Shown piece after piece: positions 25,299-33,002 of a DNA stretch of 33,692 bases. Below the pieces are notes generated by a model. The model was not told the origin of the DNA. It searched no databases and was given only the letters and a program-made list of their open reading frames with translations. A program made the position numbers and the translations under genes. Numbering within the stretch: the stretch's first letter is position 1; each line of letters starts with the position of its first letter. The stretch comes from Gammaproteobacteria bacterium (GTDB lineage: Bacteria > Pseudomonadota > Gammaproteobacteria > DSM-16500), in NCBI GenBank assembly GCA_027459575.1, contig DAIDIB010000005.1, positions 6,935 to 40,626 of the forward strand, in the 5' to 3' direction.

Positions 25299-25818
25299 TA
25301 TTTAATATCCAATCCGCTGCGTGACCCAATGATGTGACTATCGCATCCGCATCATCTGGCTGTCGCTCATCATAATTCCTGTTTATCCAAATCGCTCGAC
25401 ATCCCGCTTTTTTTCCCGCCGTAATATCTTTCCACCTGTCGCCAATCATAAAACTTTGCTGTAAATCGACATTATGATTTTTCGCCGCCTGCAAAATCAA
25501 ACCAGGCGCCGGTTTGCGACAGTCACAATTATCACTGTCGTCGTGATAACACACACGAATCTCATCAAGTGGCAGCTCTTCCATTAACGCGGAATTAATT
25601 GTCTCAACCCAGCTACGCGCAGTTTTACCCCGTGCCACATCCGGTTGATTGGTGGCGCCTAACAACAAAAAGCCCTGCTTTTTCAGCGCTTGCAAAGCAG
25701 GCAGCACATCTTCCGCGATACGGAGTTCTTGTAGAGAAGCAGGTGGATAAGGCTTGCCATTTTTTACAATGGCATCATTTAACACGCCGTCCCTGTCTAA
25801 AAATACCGCGCGATTCAT
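25294..25818 (-). CDS. HAD-IIIA phosphatase, GmhB-like (heptose bisphosphate phosphatase type)
   Basis: A 174-residue HAD-superfamily phosphatase. The nucleophile motif is FLDRDGVLN (Asp8, Asp10), with GATNQPDVARG (motif II Thr), CRKPAPG (motif III Lys) and MIGDRWKDITAGKKAG (motif IV). The C-Y-H ... C-D-C cluster before RKPAPG matches the zinc loop of D-glycero-D-manno-heptose-1,7-bisphosphate 7-phosphatase. It begins directly after the SIS isomerase stop, a GmhA/GmhB-like order. No HldE-type kinase/nucleotidyltransferase is seen in the window. The stop codon TAG is supplied by the REP-like repeat. Confidence 0.88.
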   Translation of the reverse strand: MNRAVFLDRDGVLNDAIVKNGKPYPPASLQELRIAEDVLPALQALKKQGFLLLGATNQPDVARGKTARSWVETINSALMEELPLDEIRVCYHDDSDNCDCRKPAPGLILQAAKNHNVDLQQSFMIGDRWKDITAGKKAGCRAIWINRNYDERQPDDADAIVTSLGHAADWILNM

Positions 25819-26415
25819 TTATTTAACCGATTCCCATTTGGTTTGCGCGACTTTTAATTTGGGATGCGACACTAACAAATGCCACACTACCGCTTGAAAC
25901 GCTTCTGCGTGCGGCGTGGTATTGTCAGGATTGGGTGTGGGTATAATCACGCAGGCATCCGCTACCTTGCCGGTATAGCCGCCATCGCGACCCACGATGC
26001 CCATAATTTTGGCACCGACCTGTTTGGCGTATTGCAAAGCAGAGACTAAATTAGGGCTGACATTTTTTTCCAGGTTACCGCCACCCACTGACAGCACCAT
26101 TAACATATCATTCGCTTTTAATTTGCTCACCTCTAGCCATTTTGCAAAAATAGTCGCCCAACCTTCGTCGTTGGTGCGGGCGGTTAGTTCGGATACATTA
26201 TCCGTCGGCGCGTAAGCTTCAATACCCACTATTTTGCGGAAATCATTTACAGCGTGCGAGGCATTCGCCGCACTGCCGCCGACGCCGAGTACAAATAAAC
26301 GACCATCGTTTTGACGGGTGTTGGCGAGCAGATCAACGGATTTTTCAATTTGTGTTTTGTCGATTTGATTGATGATGGATACCGCTTCGGAAAAATATTT
26401 ATCAATGAATTGCAT
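25819..26415 (-). CDS. SIS-domain sugar isomerase, GmhA-like
   Basis: A 198-residue SIS-domain protein related to phosphoheptose isomerase. It shows LFVLGVGGSAANASHAVNDFRK (phosphosugar-binding loop), the NDEGWATIFAKWLE segment, MLMVLSVGGGNLEKNVSPNLV and a C-terminal HAEAFQAVVWHLLV. GmhA normally converts sedoheptulose-7-phosphate to a heptose phosphate. The track start is a TTG at 26427; ATG 26415, with GGGAG 5 bases before it, is better. It is first in a long minus-strand operon with a structured leader. Confidence 0.88.
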   Translation of the reverse strand: MQFIDKYFSEAVSIINQIDKTQIEKSVDLLANTRQNDGRLFVLGVGGSAANASHAVNDFRKIVGIEAYAPTDNVSELTARTNDEGWATIFAKWLEVSKLKANDMLMVLSVGGGNLEKNVSPNLVSALQYAKQVGAKIMGIVGRDGGYTGKVADACVIIPTPNPDNTTPHAEAFQAVVWHLLVSHPKLKVAQTKWESVK

Positions 26416-26438
26416 GAAAACTCCCAAATATGTAAATG

Positions 26439-26483
26439 GTGGAGCAAGTCTCGCCTCCGCTAGAATGCGGGAGACTAATCCAC
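26439..26483 (-). repeat. Interrupted hairpin in the leader of the SIS operon
   Basis: Three stem blocks pair in order: GTGGA/TCCAC, AGTCTC/GAGACT and CCGC/GCGG, around a TAGAAT loop, with small internal bulges. It lies between the predicted promoter and the SIS start codon, so it should be in the 5' untranslated RNA. It could be a dispersed palindromic element or a regulatory leader; there is no T-tract. Confidence 0.55.
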
Positions 26484-26508
26484 TCTATGTATTCATTACT
26501 GCGCTCAG

Positions 26509-26538
26509 ATAATACTTGAATTGTTCGATACCTGTAAA
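26509..26538 (-). promoter_or_regulatory. Sigma70 promoter of the SIS-HAD-transaldolase operon
   Basis: On the minus strand TTTACA and TATTAT are separated by 18 bases. Transcription would start near 26502, leaving a leader of about 85 bases that contains the hairpin at 26439-26483. Confidence 0.5.
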
Positions 26539-26554
26539 CGATCATTTAAGAAAA

Positions 26555-26728
26555 TCAACTCTCATTGAATGAGTGCAGTTGGATCGTTTGCTTAGGCTTA
26601 AAGTTTGCCAACAATGCCCAGCCATTTTGCTTAATTTCATTGCCGAGCGTGACCAATAATTCAAAATGAACGGTCAAAGCAATTACTAAAAAAAGCACCA
26701 GATAAATACACTGTTTTATATTAATCAT
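26555..26728 (-). CDS. Small single-pass membrane protein, 57 aa, unrecognised
   Basis: Not in the ORF track because it is shorter than 60 codons. It reads MINIKQCIYLVLFLVIALTV at the N-terminus, one strong transmembrane helix, followed by a ~35-residue polar tail ending FNES. Its ATG overlaps the stop of the GT-C gene by 8 bases (ATGATTAA), and AAGAG lies 7 bases upstream, so translation would be coupled to the large membrane enzyme. It could be an accessory subunit of that enzyme. I know no family for it; it fills most of the otherwise gene-free 26428-26720 gap. Confidence 0.5.
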   Translation of the reverse strand: MINIKQCIYLVLFLVIALTVHFELLVTLGNEIKQNGWALLANFKPKQTIQLHSFNES

Positions 26729-28424
26729 GTGTGACTCTTTTAATCAGGCCAAGAATTTGCTTAAGCATGACTGTTAAAAACAAACCAAGCAAAATAAAAT
26801 AAAAACCATCCAGATAAAATCGATAACGCTGCTCTTCAGTGCCGGTCGTAAAATTAATCATTAAGGTGGTGTATAAAATATTGCACAATATAAAGGCGAT
26901 AATAATATTTTCTTTACATTTTTTTGCTGGTTCAAAATGAGATAACAGATACAAAGGAATTATGCTGATCACATTATATCCTAACACTGCCCACATAACA
27001 TAATATTGAACAGGCCAATCAAAGCGTGTTTTAGTTAAATACAAAAAACCACTAAAGAAGGCTATTAATCCCAACAGATATATAACCGTAAAACTCATTA
27101 ATCGTTGAGGTATTTTGATATAAGCCACACCAAAAATAATCAGTAGTGGCAGCATAAACAGCAAAATCAGACTGATATTTTCACTCCCAGCTGTCATGGA
27201 CGAAGACACATAGGGGTGGTAGCTGAGCCAACTACTTAAAAGCGAATTGGACAACTGACGGGGGTTTCCCATAACATCAAAAAAATAGCTCGGACTTTTG
27301 GTGAAGTACAATCTCCACCCTTCATTAATAGAAGCAAAATAGGCATAGGGATAATGAATGAATGATGCTACGGCGTTTTTTCCATATTCCTGCGACATGC
27401 CAATATTACCCAAGACATTACGATGCAGCCTTTTATCGCCTGACACAGAATTCAGAATAGCAATACCGCTATAATCTTTGTTTAATTTATTTACAAAAGT
27501 ATCTCGATATTTTTGTGCAATAACGTCATAGCAGTAATAGCCTGTATACCCCATATTTTCGAATTTGTTTGGAAACCCATCTGCTGTGTGAGGACATAAC
27601 GCCAAATCCGAAAAATATCCTTTTTTTATGCCATCTAATCTATCTGTCAGACTTAAATGCCATTGCATTGTAGCGTTAGATAAAACTTCGCCCTGCCAAC
27701 TGTTAAGCGTGAAAATATGAAATAGATAATAATTTTTAACATAGGGAACGAGTAATAATACAAATGGGATAATGGCGGATTGTAAAATAATTTTTTTGTG
27801 CTGATTTAATACCCACATCAGGGTGACAAGCACGGGAATAAAATAAAAGGCAATGTGGTATAAAGGTCGAATATTGCACAACAGACTAATTGTCAAAAAG
27901 AAATAAAATCCATTCCGCCAAGAAGGCAGATCGATCAGCTTCATGAGTCGATGTGTAGCGATCAGAAGCAAACACATGACTGGGAAATCATAAAGCCCCC
28001 ATGTTTCAAATAAATTGAAGGTTGGGCTTAAAATGAAAATTAAAATCAGCAGAGTTGCTAAATTTTTATTGACCCCCAAGCGAATTTGAATTTTATAAAG
28101 CGCTGAAATAGCGAACAGCCCCAGGCCTGTGTGCAGCAGATAAATCCCAAGCTGGCCGTCAGGCGGAAAAACCAGCGTGCAGAGAAAAATATAAGCAGTA
28201 AACAACGGAGCCTGCACGTGGTAGTAAAATAGTGATTGCCAGGGGTGACCTTTGACTATATCCCACGGTATCCAAAATTGGGGGAAAATAATGACACTTA
28301 GAAATCCTTTACCAAAGCCTGCGCAGATTAAGGCATATAGGAATTGTGCAAAAAAGAATGAAAAAAAACAAAATAGTAAATTTGGTTCTCGCGTGATGTT
28401 TTTTTTAATCCATTGAGTTAGCAT
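26721..28424 (-). CDS. Polytopic membrane GT-C glycosyltransferase-like protein
   Basis: About 567 residues with 11 or more hydrophobic segments and a large periplasmic loop in the middle (from NSWQGEVLSN to KNAVASFIHYP). The first loop after helix 1 contains FWIPWDIVKGHPWQS, the position where GT-C enzymes of the PMT/ArnT group carry their acidic residue. It probably uses a polyprenyl-phosphate sugar as donor. It is not closely similar to the three GtrII-like paralogues. The track start (TTG 28448) falls inside the -10 box of the likely promoter, so ATG 28424 is preferred. It is followed by a coupled 57-residue membrane protein. Confidence 0.7.
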   Translation of the reverse strand: MLTQWIKKNITREPNLLFCFFSFFFAQFLYALICAGFGKGFLSVIIFPQFWIPWDIVKGHPWQSLFYYHVQAPLFTAYIFLCTLVFPPDGQLGIYLLHTGLGLFAISALYKIQIRLGVNKNLATLLILIFILSPTFNLFETWGLYDFPVMCLLLIATHRLMKLIDLPSWRNGFYFFLTISLLCNIRPLYHIAFYFIPVLVTLMWVLNQHKKIILQSAIIPFVLLLVPYVKNYYLFHIFTLNSWQGEVLSNATMQWHLSLTDRLDGIKKGYFSDLALCPHTADGFPNKFENMGYTGYYCYDVIAQKYRDTFVNKLNKDYSGIAILNSVSGDKRLHRNVLGNIGMSQEYGKNAVASFIHYPYAYFASINEGWRLYFTKSPSYFFDVMGNPRQLSNSLLSSWLSYHPYVSSSMTAGSENISLILLFMLPLLIIFGVAYIKIPQRLMSFTVIYLLGLIAFFSGFLYLTKTRFDWPVQYYVMWAVLGYNVISIIPLYLLSHFEPAKKCKENIIIAFILCNILYTTLMINFTTGTEEQRYRFYLDGFYFILLGLFLTVMLKQILGLIKRVTHD

Positions 28425-28447
28425 AGGGGTGCCTAAAATGATCGCCA

Positions 28448-28476
28448 ATTTTAAACCAACAGATTAAATATCACAA
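28448..28476 (-). promoter_or_regulatory. Sigma70 promoter of the GT-C gene
   Basis: On the minus strand TTGTGA and TAAAAT are separated by 17 bases, putting the transcription start near 28441, about 17 bases before ATG 28424. The plus-strand gene at 28489 starts on the other side; no equally good promoter is seen for it. Confidence 0.6.
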
Positions 28477-28488
28477 CGGACAGATTTT

Positions 28489-30141
28489 ATGCAGAACATG
28501 TTTAGCATTGGTTTTAAACAAAAAAGGCTGATTAGTTATATTTTGCTGAGCTTCGTTGTTTTATATGTCATTTTCTCGCCCGCAATTAACCAACTTTACT
28601 ATTCTTCTGATGATTTTCGATATGCATTTGGAGGTTTAAATAAAACCTGCGTATCTGATGATGGATTTGAATTCATGCTTACATTAGGCAGGCCCATTCA
28701 AGCCTATATTGATTGCGCCAGTTATAAATTCGCTTACACGCTGGAGCGAATGCAAATATTGAGACTATTCTCTCTGTTACTGCTCGCCACGACGATTGGA
28801 TTGTTGGCAAATTTGTTTTTTTCACTTCGACTGTCGCTTGTTTCAGCCCTGGCATCAGCCTTCTGTTTCTTTTTAATTCAATATCTTTATAGTCCTGTTA
28901 TTTTAATGGGCACACTGCCCTTAGTTCTTCCCATTTTATTTGCGCTCCTTGCAAATTTATTTTTAAATGTATCGCAACAAGATACAAAAAAAGTTTTCAG
29001 ACTTGCATTATCAGTCATATTGTTACTGTGCGCCTTGTTGACCTATCCTGCTGTGGCTTTCTTTTTTGCTGTCATCATTCTTCTTAAAACACTTTTTTCA
29101 GATTTATCTGATTGGCCTGTTATCAGATCAAGAGTAATTCTGGAAACGCTGACATTTTTTAGTGCCTGCCTGCTTTATTTTGTGTTTGCTTATCTAAATA
29201 TGCACTACAATGCACGAGCACTCATTCCACCCTCCTATCATTTAGATCACCCCAACTTTAATATCCTTGAAATCACTAAACGGCTTGCTTCTTTAATAAA
29301 TATTTTTGACGATAAATGGGCCATCCTGCCTTCTGGACAATCACCGGCTCAAAAAATTATTCTGCTCACTCTACTATTAGCTGGCAGCGTAGCAGGTGTG
29401 ATTTTATTATGCAGAAGTGATTTTTATAAAAAAGAGAAGAAAACCGCTCTATATTTTTTGCTGCAAAAAACTGCGGCGGTATTTTGTTTGCTAATATTGA
29501 GCAATGCATTTTTGCTTGTTATACCTGATTTTGATTTTATAAAGTTCGAACACTGGTTATTGTATGTCTATATCGCCTCTGTCTTTTCCTTATTAATATG
29601 GTGCGCTTATCAATTAAGTGGATTGTTTTCTCCCCATTGGCGACATGCGATTTTCATTTCATTTCTACTTGTCTTTTTAATACCTGCTAGCTTGCAAGCT
29701 AATATAATAATGACAGCAAGAAGCTGGACAGCAGCCAAATACATTAACTATCACCAGCGACTCGTTGCCAATTATCTGTCAAAAAGCGAACCGCTAAAAC
29801 GCATACATTTTATCATTCCCTCTTCTTATTATCCTTACGACCGCTATTTTTTAATTAATGCGGTATTAGTTCAGCTACATGGACGTCACAACTTTGACTT
29901 GACATGGTGTTCGCTCCCACGAGGTATTCCAGGTAAAGAAATCGATCATCAACAAGACATGCGTAATTGTCTTGATAACCTGGGATCAAACGGAATTGCT
30001 GCAACGTATAGTTTTGTTGGCGAACCCTATCAGCAAACACCTGACATGCTTGTCATTGATGATACAAAAATCTCGCCTATCGAATATTTTAATGACTGGC
30101 TTATAAAGTCCCATAATATACGTGGCTGGTCATATTCATAA
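28489..30141 (+). CDS. GT-C polytopic membrane glucosyltransferase-like protein (GtrII-type), copy C
   Basis: A 550-residue membrane protein, third member of the local family. It has the first-loop acidic pair in YYSSDDFRYAFGG, TLGRPIQAYIDC, LTYPAVAFFF, the NMHYNARALIPPSYHLDHPN block after helix ~6, and a C-terminal domain LKRIHFIIPSSYY ... WCSLPRGIPGKE ... SFVGEPYQQTPDML. Copy B shares the WCSLPRG and GEPY-QT blocks most closely. It is on the opposite strand from copies A and B and leads a four-gene plus-strand group. More AT-rich than the genes at 6-9 kb. It likely adds one sugar to the glycan on the periplasmic side. Confidence 0.8.
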   Translation: MQNMFSIGFKQKRLISYILLSFVVLYVIFSPAINQLYYSSDDFRYAFGGLNKTCVSDDGFEFMLTLGRPIQAYIDCASYKFAYTLERMQILRLFSLLLLATTIGLLANLFFSLRLSLVSALASAFCFFLIQYLYSPVILMGTLPLVLPILFALLANLFLNVSQQDTKKVFRLALSVILLLCALLTYPAVAFFFAVIILLKTLFSDLSDWPVIRSRVILETLTFFSACLLYFVFAYLNMHYNARALIPPSYHLDHPNFNILEITKRLASLINIFDDKWAILPSGQSPAQKIILLTLLLAGSVAGVILLCRSDFYKKEKKTALYFLLQKTAAVFCLLILSNAFLLVIPDFDFIKFEHWLLYVYIASVFSLLIWCAYQLSGLFSPHWRHAIFISFLLVFLIPASLQANIIMTARSWTAAKYINYHQRLVANYLSKSEPLKRIHFIIPSSYYPYDRYFLINAVLVQLHGRHNFDLTWCSLPRGIPGKEIDHQQDMRNCLDNLGSNGIAATYSFVGEPYQQTPDMLVIDDTKISPIEYFNDWLIKSHNIRGWSYS

Positions 30142-30208
30142 TGATTGCCTAAGCTGCATTAACTCAGTATTATCCAGAACAAGCAGAGTTAAGGCATACG
30201 GATGTTTC

Positions 30209-30895
30209 ATGAAGGCTCTCAAAAGAATACTTCTAATTACTATCATTAGCTTAATTGTTTGGGTATATGTTAGCCATTCAGGCTTGGATAGTTTATTCTA
30301 TGAACTTCAAACCATGACAGGCATCAAAGCCCTACTCATGTTTTCTCTGGTTTATCTCACCAGTAATCTACTACTTTTACCGCTTGGCTTGCCACTTAAC
30401 TTGCTTGCTGGCTTGCTGTGGGGAACAGTATTAGGGGGATTGTTAATTAATGGATTGGCTACCCTTGTTGCTGGGCTAGCTTTTTTATTAGCCCGCTTTA
30501 TAGGCGCGTCATTTTTTGCCGAGCAAGTTAGTCGTTACACCATACTTCGTCGCTTCAAGGATACAATTAATCGTTATGATTGGCAGTTTATTTTTACGAT
30601 TCGCATTAATCCTATCATCCCTTTTTGTCTCTCCAATTATTTATTCGGCTTGTTGCCCGGCTTATCCTTCAGACACTATATAACAGCTACTGTTGCCGCA
30701 AATTTATTACCTAGCTTTGCCTTTGCTTCTATCGGCGCCATATTTAAAACCGTTTCACTTACTAACACCAATATAAACTATTGGATTATTAATCTTGGTG
30801 TGGCGCTGCTACTAATCACCGGTGTATGGCTGATCAAAAAAACTATTAAAAGGAATTCCAATGAAAATAACATTATGTGTACTGACCCTAAATGA
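30209..30895 (+). CDS. TVP38/TMEM64 (VTT-domain) membrane protein
   Basis: About 228 residues with five or six membrane helices and the VTT/DedA-related core: LLLPLGLPLNLLAGLLWGTVLGG, then RFKDTINRYDWQFIFTIRINPIIPFCLSNYLFGL, which holds the characteristic helical-hairpin R-x-x-P-x-x-P. Proteins of this superfamily are linked to lipid scrambling or undecaprenyl-phosphate recycling, which suits a polyprenyl-dependent glycan locus. The track start at 30122 lies inside copy C; ATG 30209, with GGATG just upstream, is better. The 3' end overlaps the GT2 gene by 35 bases. Confidence 0.85.
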   Translation: MKALKRILLITIISLIVWVYVSHSGLDSLFYELQTMTGIKALLMFSLVYLTSNLLLLPLGLPLNLLAGLLWGTVLGGLLINGLATLVAGLAFLLARFIGASFFAEQVSRYTILRRFKDTINRYDWQFIFTIRINPIIPFCLSNYLFGLLPGLSFRHYITATVAANLLPSFAFASIGAIFKTVSLTNTNINYWIINLGVALLLITGVWLIKKTIKRNSNENNIMCTDPK

Positions 30896-31604
30896 GTACG
30901 ACAGTGTCAAGATAATAATGCCGCAAATAGATAAAAGCTTATTCGACCAGATATTAGTGATAGATGGAAACTCTACTGACGGCACAATTGAATGGTGCCG
31001 ACAACAAGGTTACGAAGTATATATACAGCAACAACGCGGATTACGAAGTGCTTATGAAGAAGCCTTGCCCCACATTCGTGGCGATGTCATGATCACCTTT
31101 TCTCCAGATGGTAATTCTCTCACACAATTATTACCGGATTTAGTAGCTGAACTTAAAAAAGGACGAGACATGGTCATCGTGTCCCGCTACCTAGGTAACG
31201 CCAAGAGTGAAGACGATAGCTTCATCACTCGCTTTGGCAACTGGATGTTCACTACTTTAATTAATGTTTTGCATGGCGGTAAATATACTGATGCTATGGT
31301 GATGTATCGCGGCTATAAAAAAAGCCTGATCACCGATTTGAAACTACTGGATCCCAAAGCTTATAACTTCCCTGAAAAATTGCTTGGCACACGGGTCAGC
31401 ATTGAGCCTTTGCTGTCTATTCGCGCGGCACGCGGCAAGCTAAATGTAAGTGAAATTCCTGGTGACGAGCCTGCACGTATCGGCGGCCAACGTAAATTAC
31501 AAATAATCCGCTGGGGGTTAACATTCTTGTATCAAGTCGTTACTGAAGTTTTTAGACAAAAACCTGTTGTAGTGAAAACTGCAAGTATAAATGAACGGAT
31601 TTAA
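30861..31604 (+). CDS. Family 2 glycosyltransferase (GT2, DPM1-like)
   Basis: A 247-residue GT-A enzyme: ITLCVLTLNEYDSVK start, ILVIDGNSTDGT (nucleotide-binding Asp), then ITFSPDGNS in the DxD position, VSRYLGNAK, and a TDAMVMYRGYKK acceptor-side segment. The short length and layout resemble polyprenyl-phosphate mannose/glucose synthases, which would supply donors for the GT-C enzymes in the locus. The ribosome site is AAGGA, 6 bases before the ATG. It starts 35 bases before the VTT stop and overlaps the Rieske gene's first ATG by 14 bases. There are no C-terminal membrane helices. Confidence 0.88.
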   Translation: MKITLCVLTLNEYDSVKIIMPQIDKSLFDQILVIDGNSTDGTIEWCRQQGYEVYIQQQRGLRSAYEEALPHIRGDVMITFSPDGNSLTQLLPDLVAELKKGRDMVIVSRYLGNAKSEDDSFITRFGNWMFTTLINVLHGGKYTDAMVMYRGYKKSLITDLKLLDPKAYNFPEKLLGTRVSIEPLLSIRAARGKLNVSEIPGDEPARIGGQRKLQIIRWGLTFLYQVVTEVFRQKPVVVKTASINERI

Positions 31605-32559
31605 ATTAATGATTGGCATAAACCAAACCGCAGCTGATCTTAAATTTCTGACGCCAGATAGCTTATACGAGCAAATAAAGCAATTTACTTCGGGAATGGC
31701 AGTGACCAAAGGTGTATATGAACTGGATGTAGCCATGTGCACGCTGGAAGATTTTGAATGGAACCACATGGATCAGTTGCACAGGCCCGCAATACATCGA
31801 ACGTACGACAAAAATATCCGCATTGCTTTTGGCCATGATTTTGCTGTTTCTCTCACACAATGGGGTAGATGGCCGATTTTTATCACCGTTTCAGATGTGT
31901 ATGTTGCAAAAGGTTTATTCTATCAATCGCTCACACTTGCTGGCATTATTTTTCTACACTCTATTATTTCCATGCAGAAAATCGGCGATGATACGATTCA
32001 CCTAAAGCATGAGTGGTATATTGCTTCGCACAAACTATTTAAATTTTTACATAAACCCATTAGCAAGCAGCTTTATAAATTAAATGTGCGCTTGCAGCAA
32101 GAAGACGAGCAGCTTAGACAAGGACGTTATACGCAGCGGAAAAAAGGATACACTTTTCGCACTGATAATCCGAATTATTATAATTCCAATCGCCTTTCCA
32201 ATAACACCATTTATCCCGCCTTGAAAAACCAGGCATCGATTTCTCTGACAGCCATCACTAATGAACCAACCCTGCAGGAAATCGGCGGCGTCGAGTTTAT
32301 TATTCAGAGAGAAAATAATGATGTTCTGATCTGGCCAGCAGCCTGTCCGCATGAAGGTGGCCCGCTGATCACCGGCAAATTTTGTAATCAGCAAATCACC
32401 TGTCCATGGCACAATTTACGCTTCAGTGCTGTGAAGCTATCTGTTGACACTCCAGTTGGAACTAGATATGGGTTTATGTATCAGCTGACAGATAACCAAT
32501 TATTTATAACGCATGCAGAGTCATTGAAGAAAGAGTATGCTGAAGAAGAATTTGCTTAA
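31591..32559 (+). CDS. Rieske [2Fe-2S] protein with unassigned N-terminal domain, CMAH-Rieske-like
   Basis: A 322-residue protein. Residues ~215-312 form a Rieske domain with the cluster ligands in ACPHEGGP (Cys252, His254) and TCPWHN (Cys271, His274). The sequence after the second pair (LRFSAVKLSVDTPVG, then DNQLFIT) follows the layout of the CMAH Rieske domain. Residues 1-215 match nothing I know: hydrophobic near 110-128, His-rich, with a charged linker (RLQQEDEQLRQGRY). It may pass electrons to the CMAH-like MBL protein encoded at 15299-16738; that pairing is inference. The start could instead be ATG 31609, just after the GT2 stop. It ends the plus-strand operon. Confidence 0.78.
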   Translation: MNGFKLMIGINQTAADLKFLTPDSLYEQIKQFTSGMAVTKGVYELDVAMCTLEDFEWNHMDQLHRPAIHRTYDKNIRIAFGHDFAVSLTQWGRWPIFITVSDVYVAKGLFYQSLTLAGIIFLHSIISMQKIGDDTIHLKHEWYIASHKLFKFLHKPISKQLYKLNVRLQQEDEQLRQGRYTQRKKGYTFRTDNPNYYNSNRLSNNTIYPALKNQASISLTAITNEPTLQEIGGVEFIIQRENNDVLIWPAACPHEGGPLITGKFCNQQITCPWHNLRFSAVKLSVDTPVGTRYGFMYQLTDNQLFITHAESLKKEYAEEEFA

Positions 32560-32661
32560 AAACATTAACGATCGTTCTTTGCGACACGTTTTAACTCTTG
32601 CTGTTAAGTGGACCCCATCGTCAAAACAATTTCTTCTTCGAGTTTAAGATGGTGCCGACCC

Positions 32662-32994
32662 TTACGCAGCTGCACAGCGCTGCCCCGTTTCTACCGTTGA
32701 TGACGCTTCTTGCTTCACATTAAATTTATCCACTATCCTGGCACCGCCACCGACCCCAGTCCGGTAAACCTCATCTGGCGTACAATAATCTAATGCCTGA
32801 TGAGGCCTCTCAGTGTTGTAAAACAAAAAATATTCAGTTAGCCCCGCGATCAATGCTAACACACCGGTATAACATCTCAGGTACACGTCCTCATATTTCA
32901 AGCTGCGCTATAGCCGCTCCACGAATATGTTGTCTAGAGCCCGTCCACGGCCGTCCATACTAATCTTGATACCATGCAGTATAGTAGGTAACAT
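32662..32994 (-). pseudogene. IS3-family transposase C-terminal remnant with amber codon
   Basis: Reading from ATG 32994, the frame gives ISMDGRGRALDNIFVERL, then TAG, then RSLKYEDVYLRC and FYNTERPHQALDYCTPDEVY. This is the C-terminal end of an IS3-family OrfB (rve integrase core, final Glu in VERL-W-RS). TAG stands where Trp (TGG) is expected, so the gene is dead by nonsense mutation as well as by loss of its N-terminal part. Downstream, near 32607, a GTGGACCCCATCGTC segment may be the remaining element end. The 5' side stops abruptly at the IS630 remnant. Confidence 0.8.
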
Positions 32995-33002
32995 GGCTTA
33001 GG

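Noticed and set aside
32567-32576. AACGATCGTT palindrome after the Rieske gene as a terminator
   Set aside because: The 10-base perfect palindrome has no loop and no T-tract, so it is not a convincing terminator.
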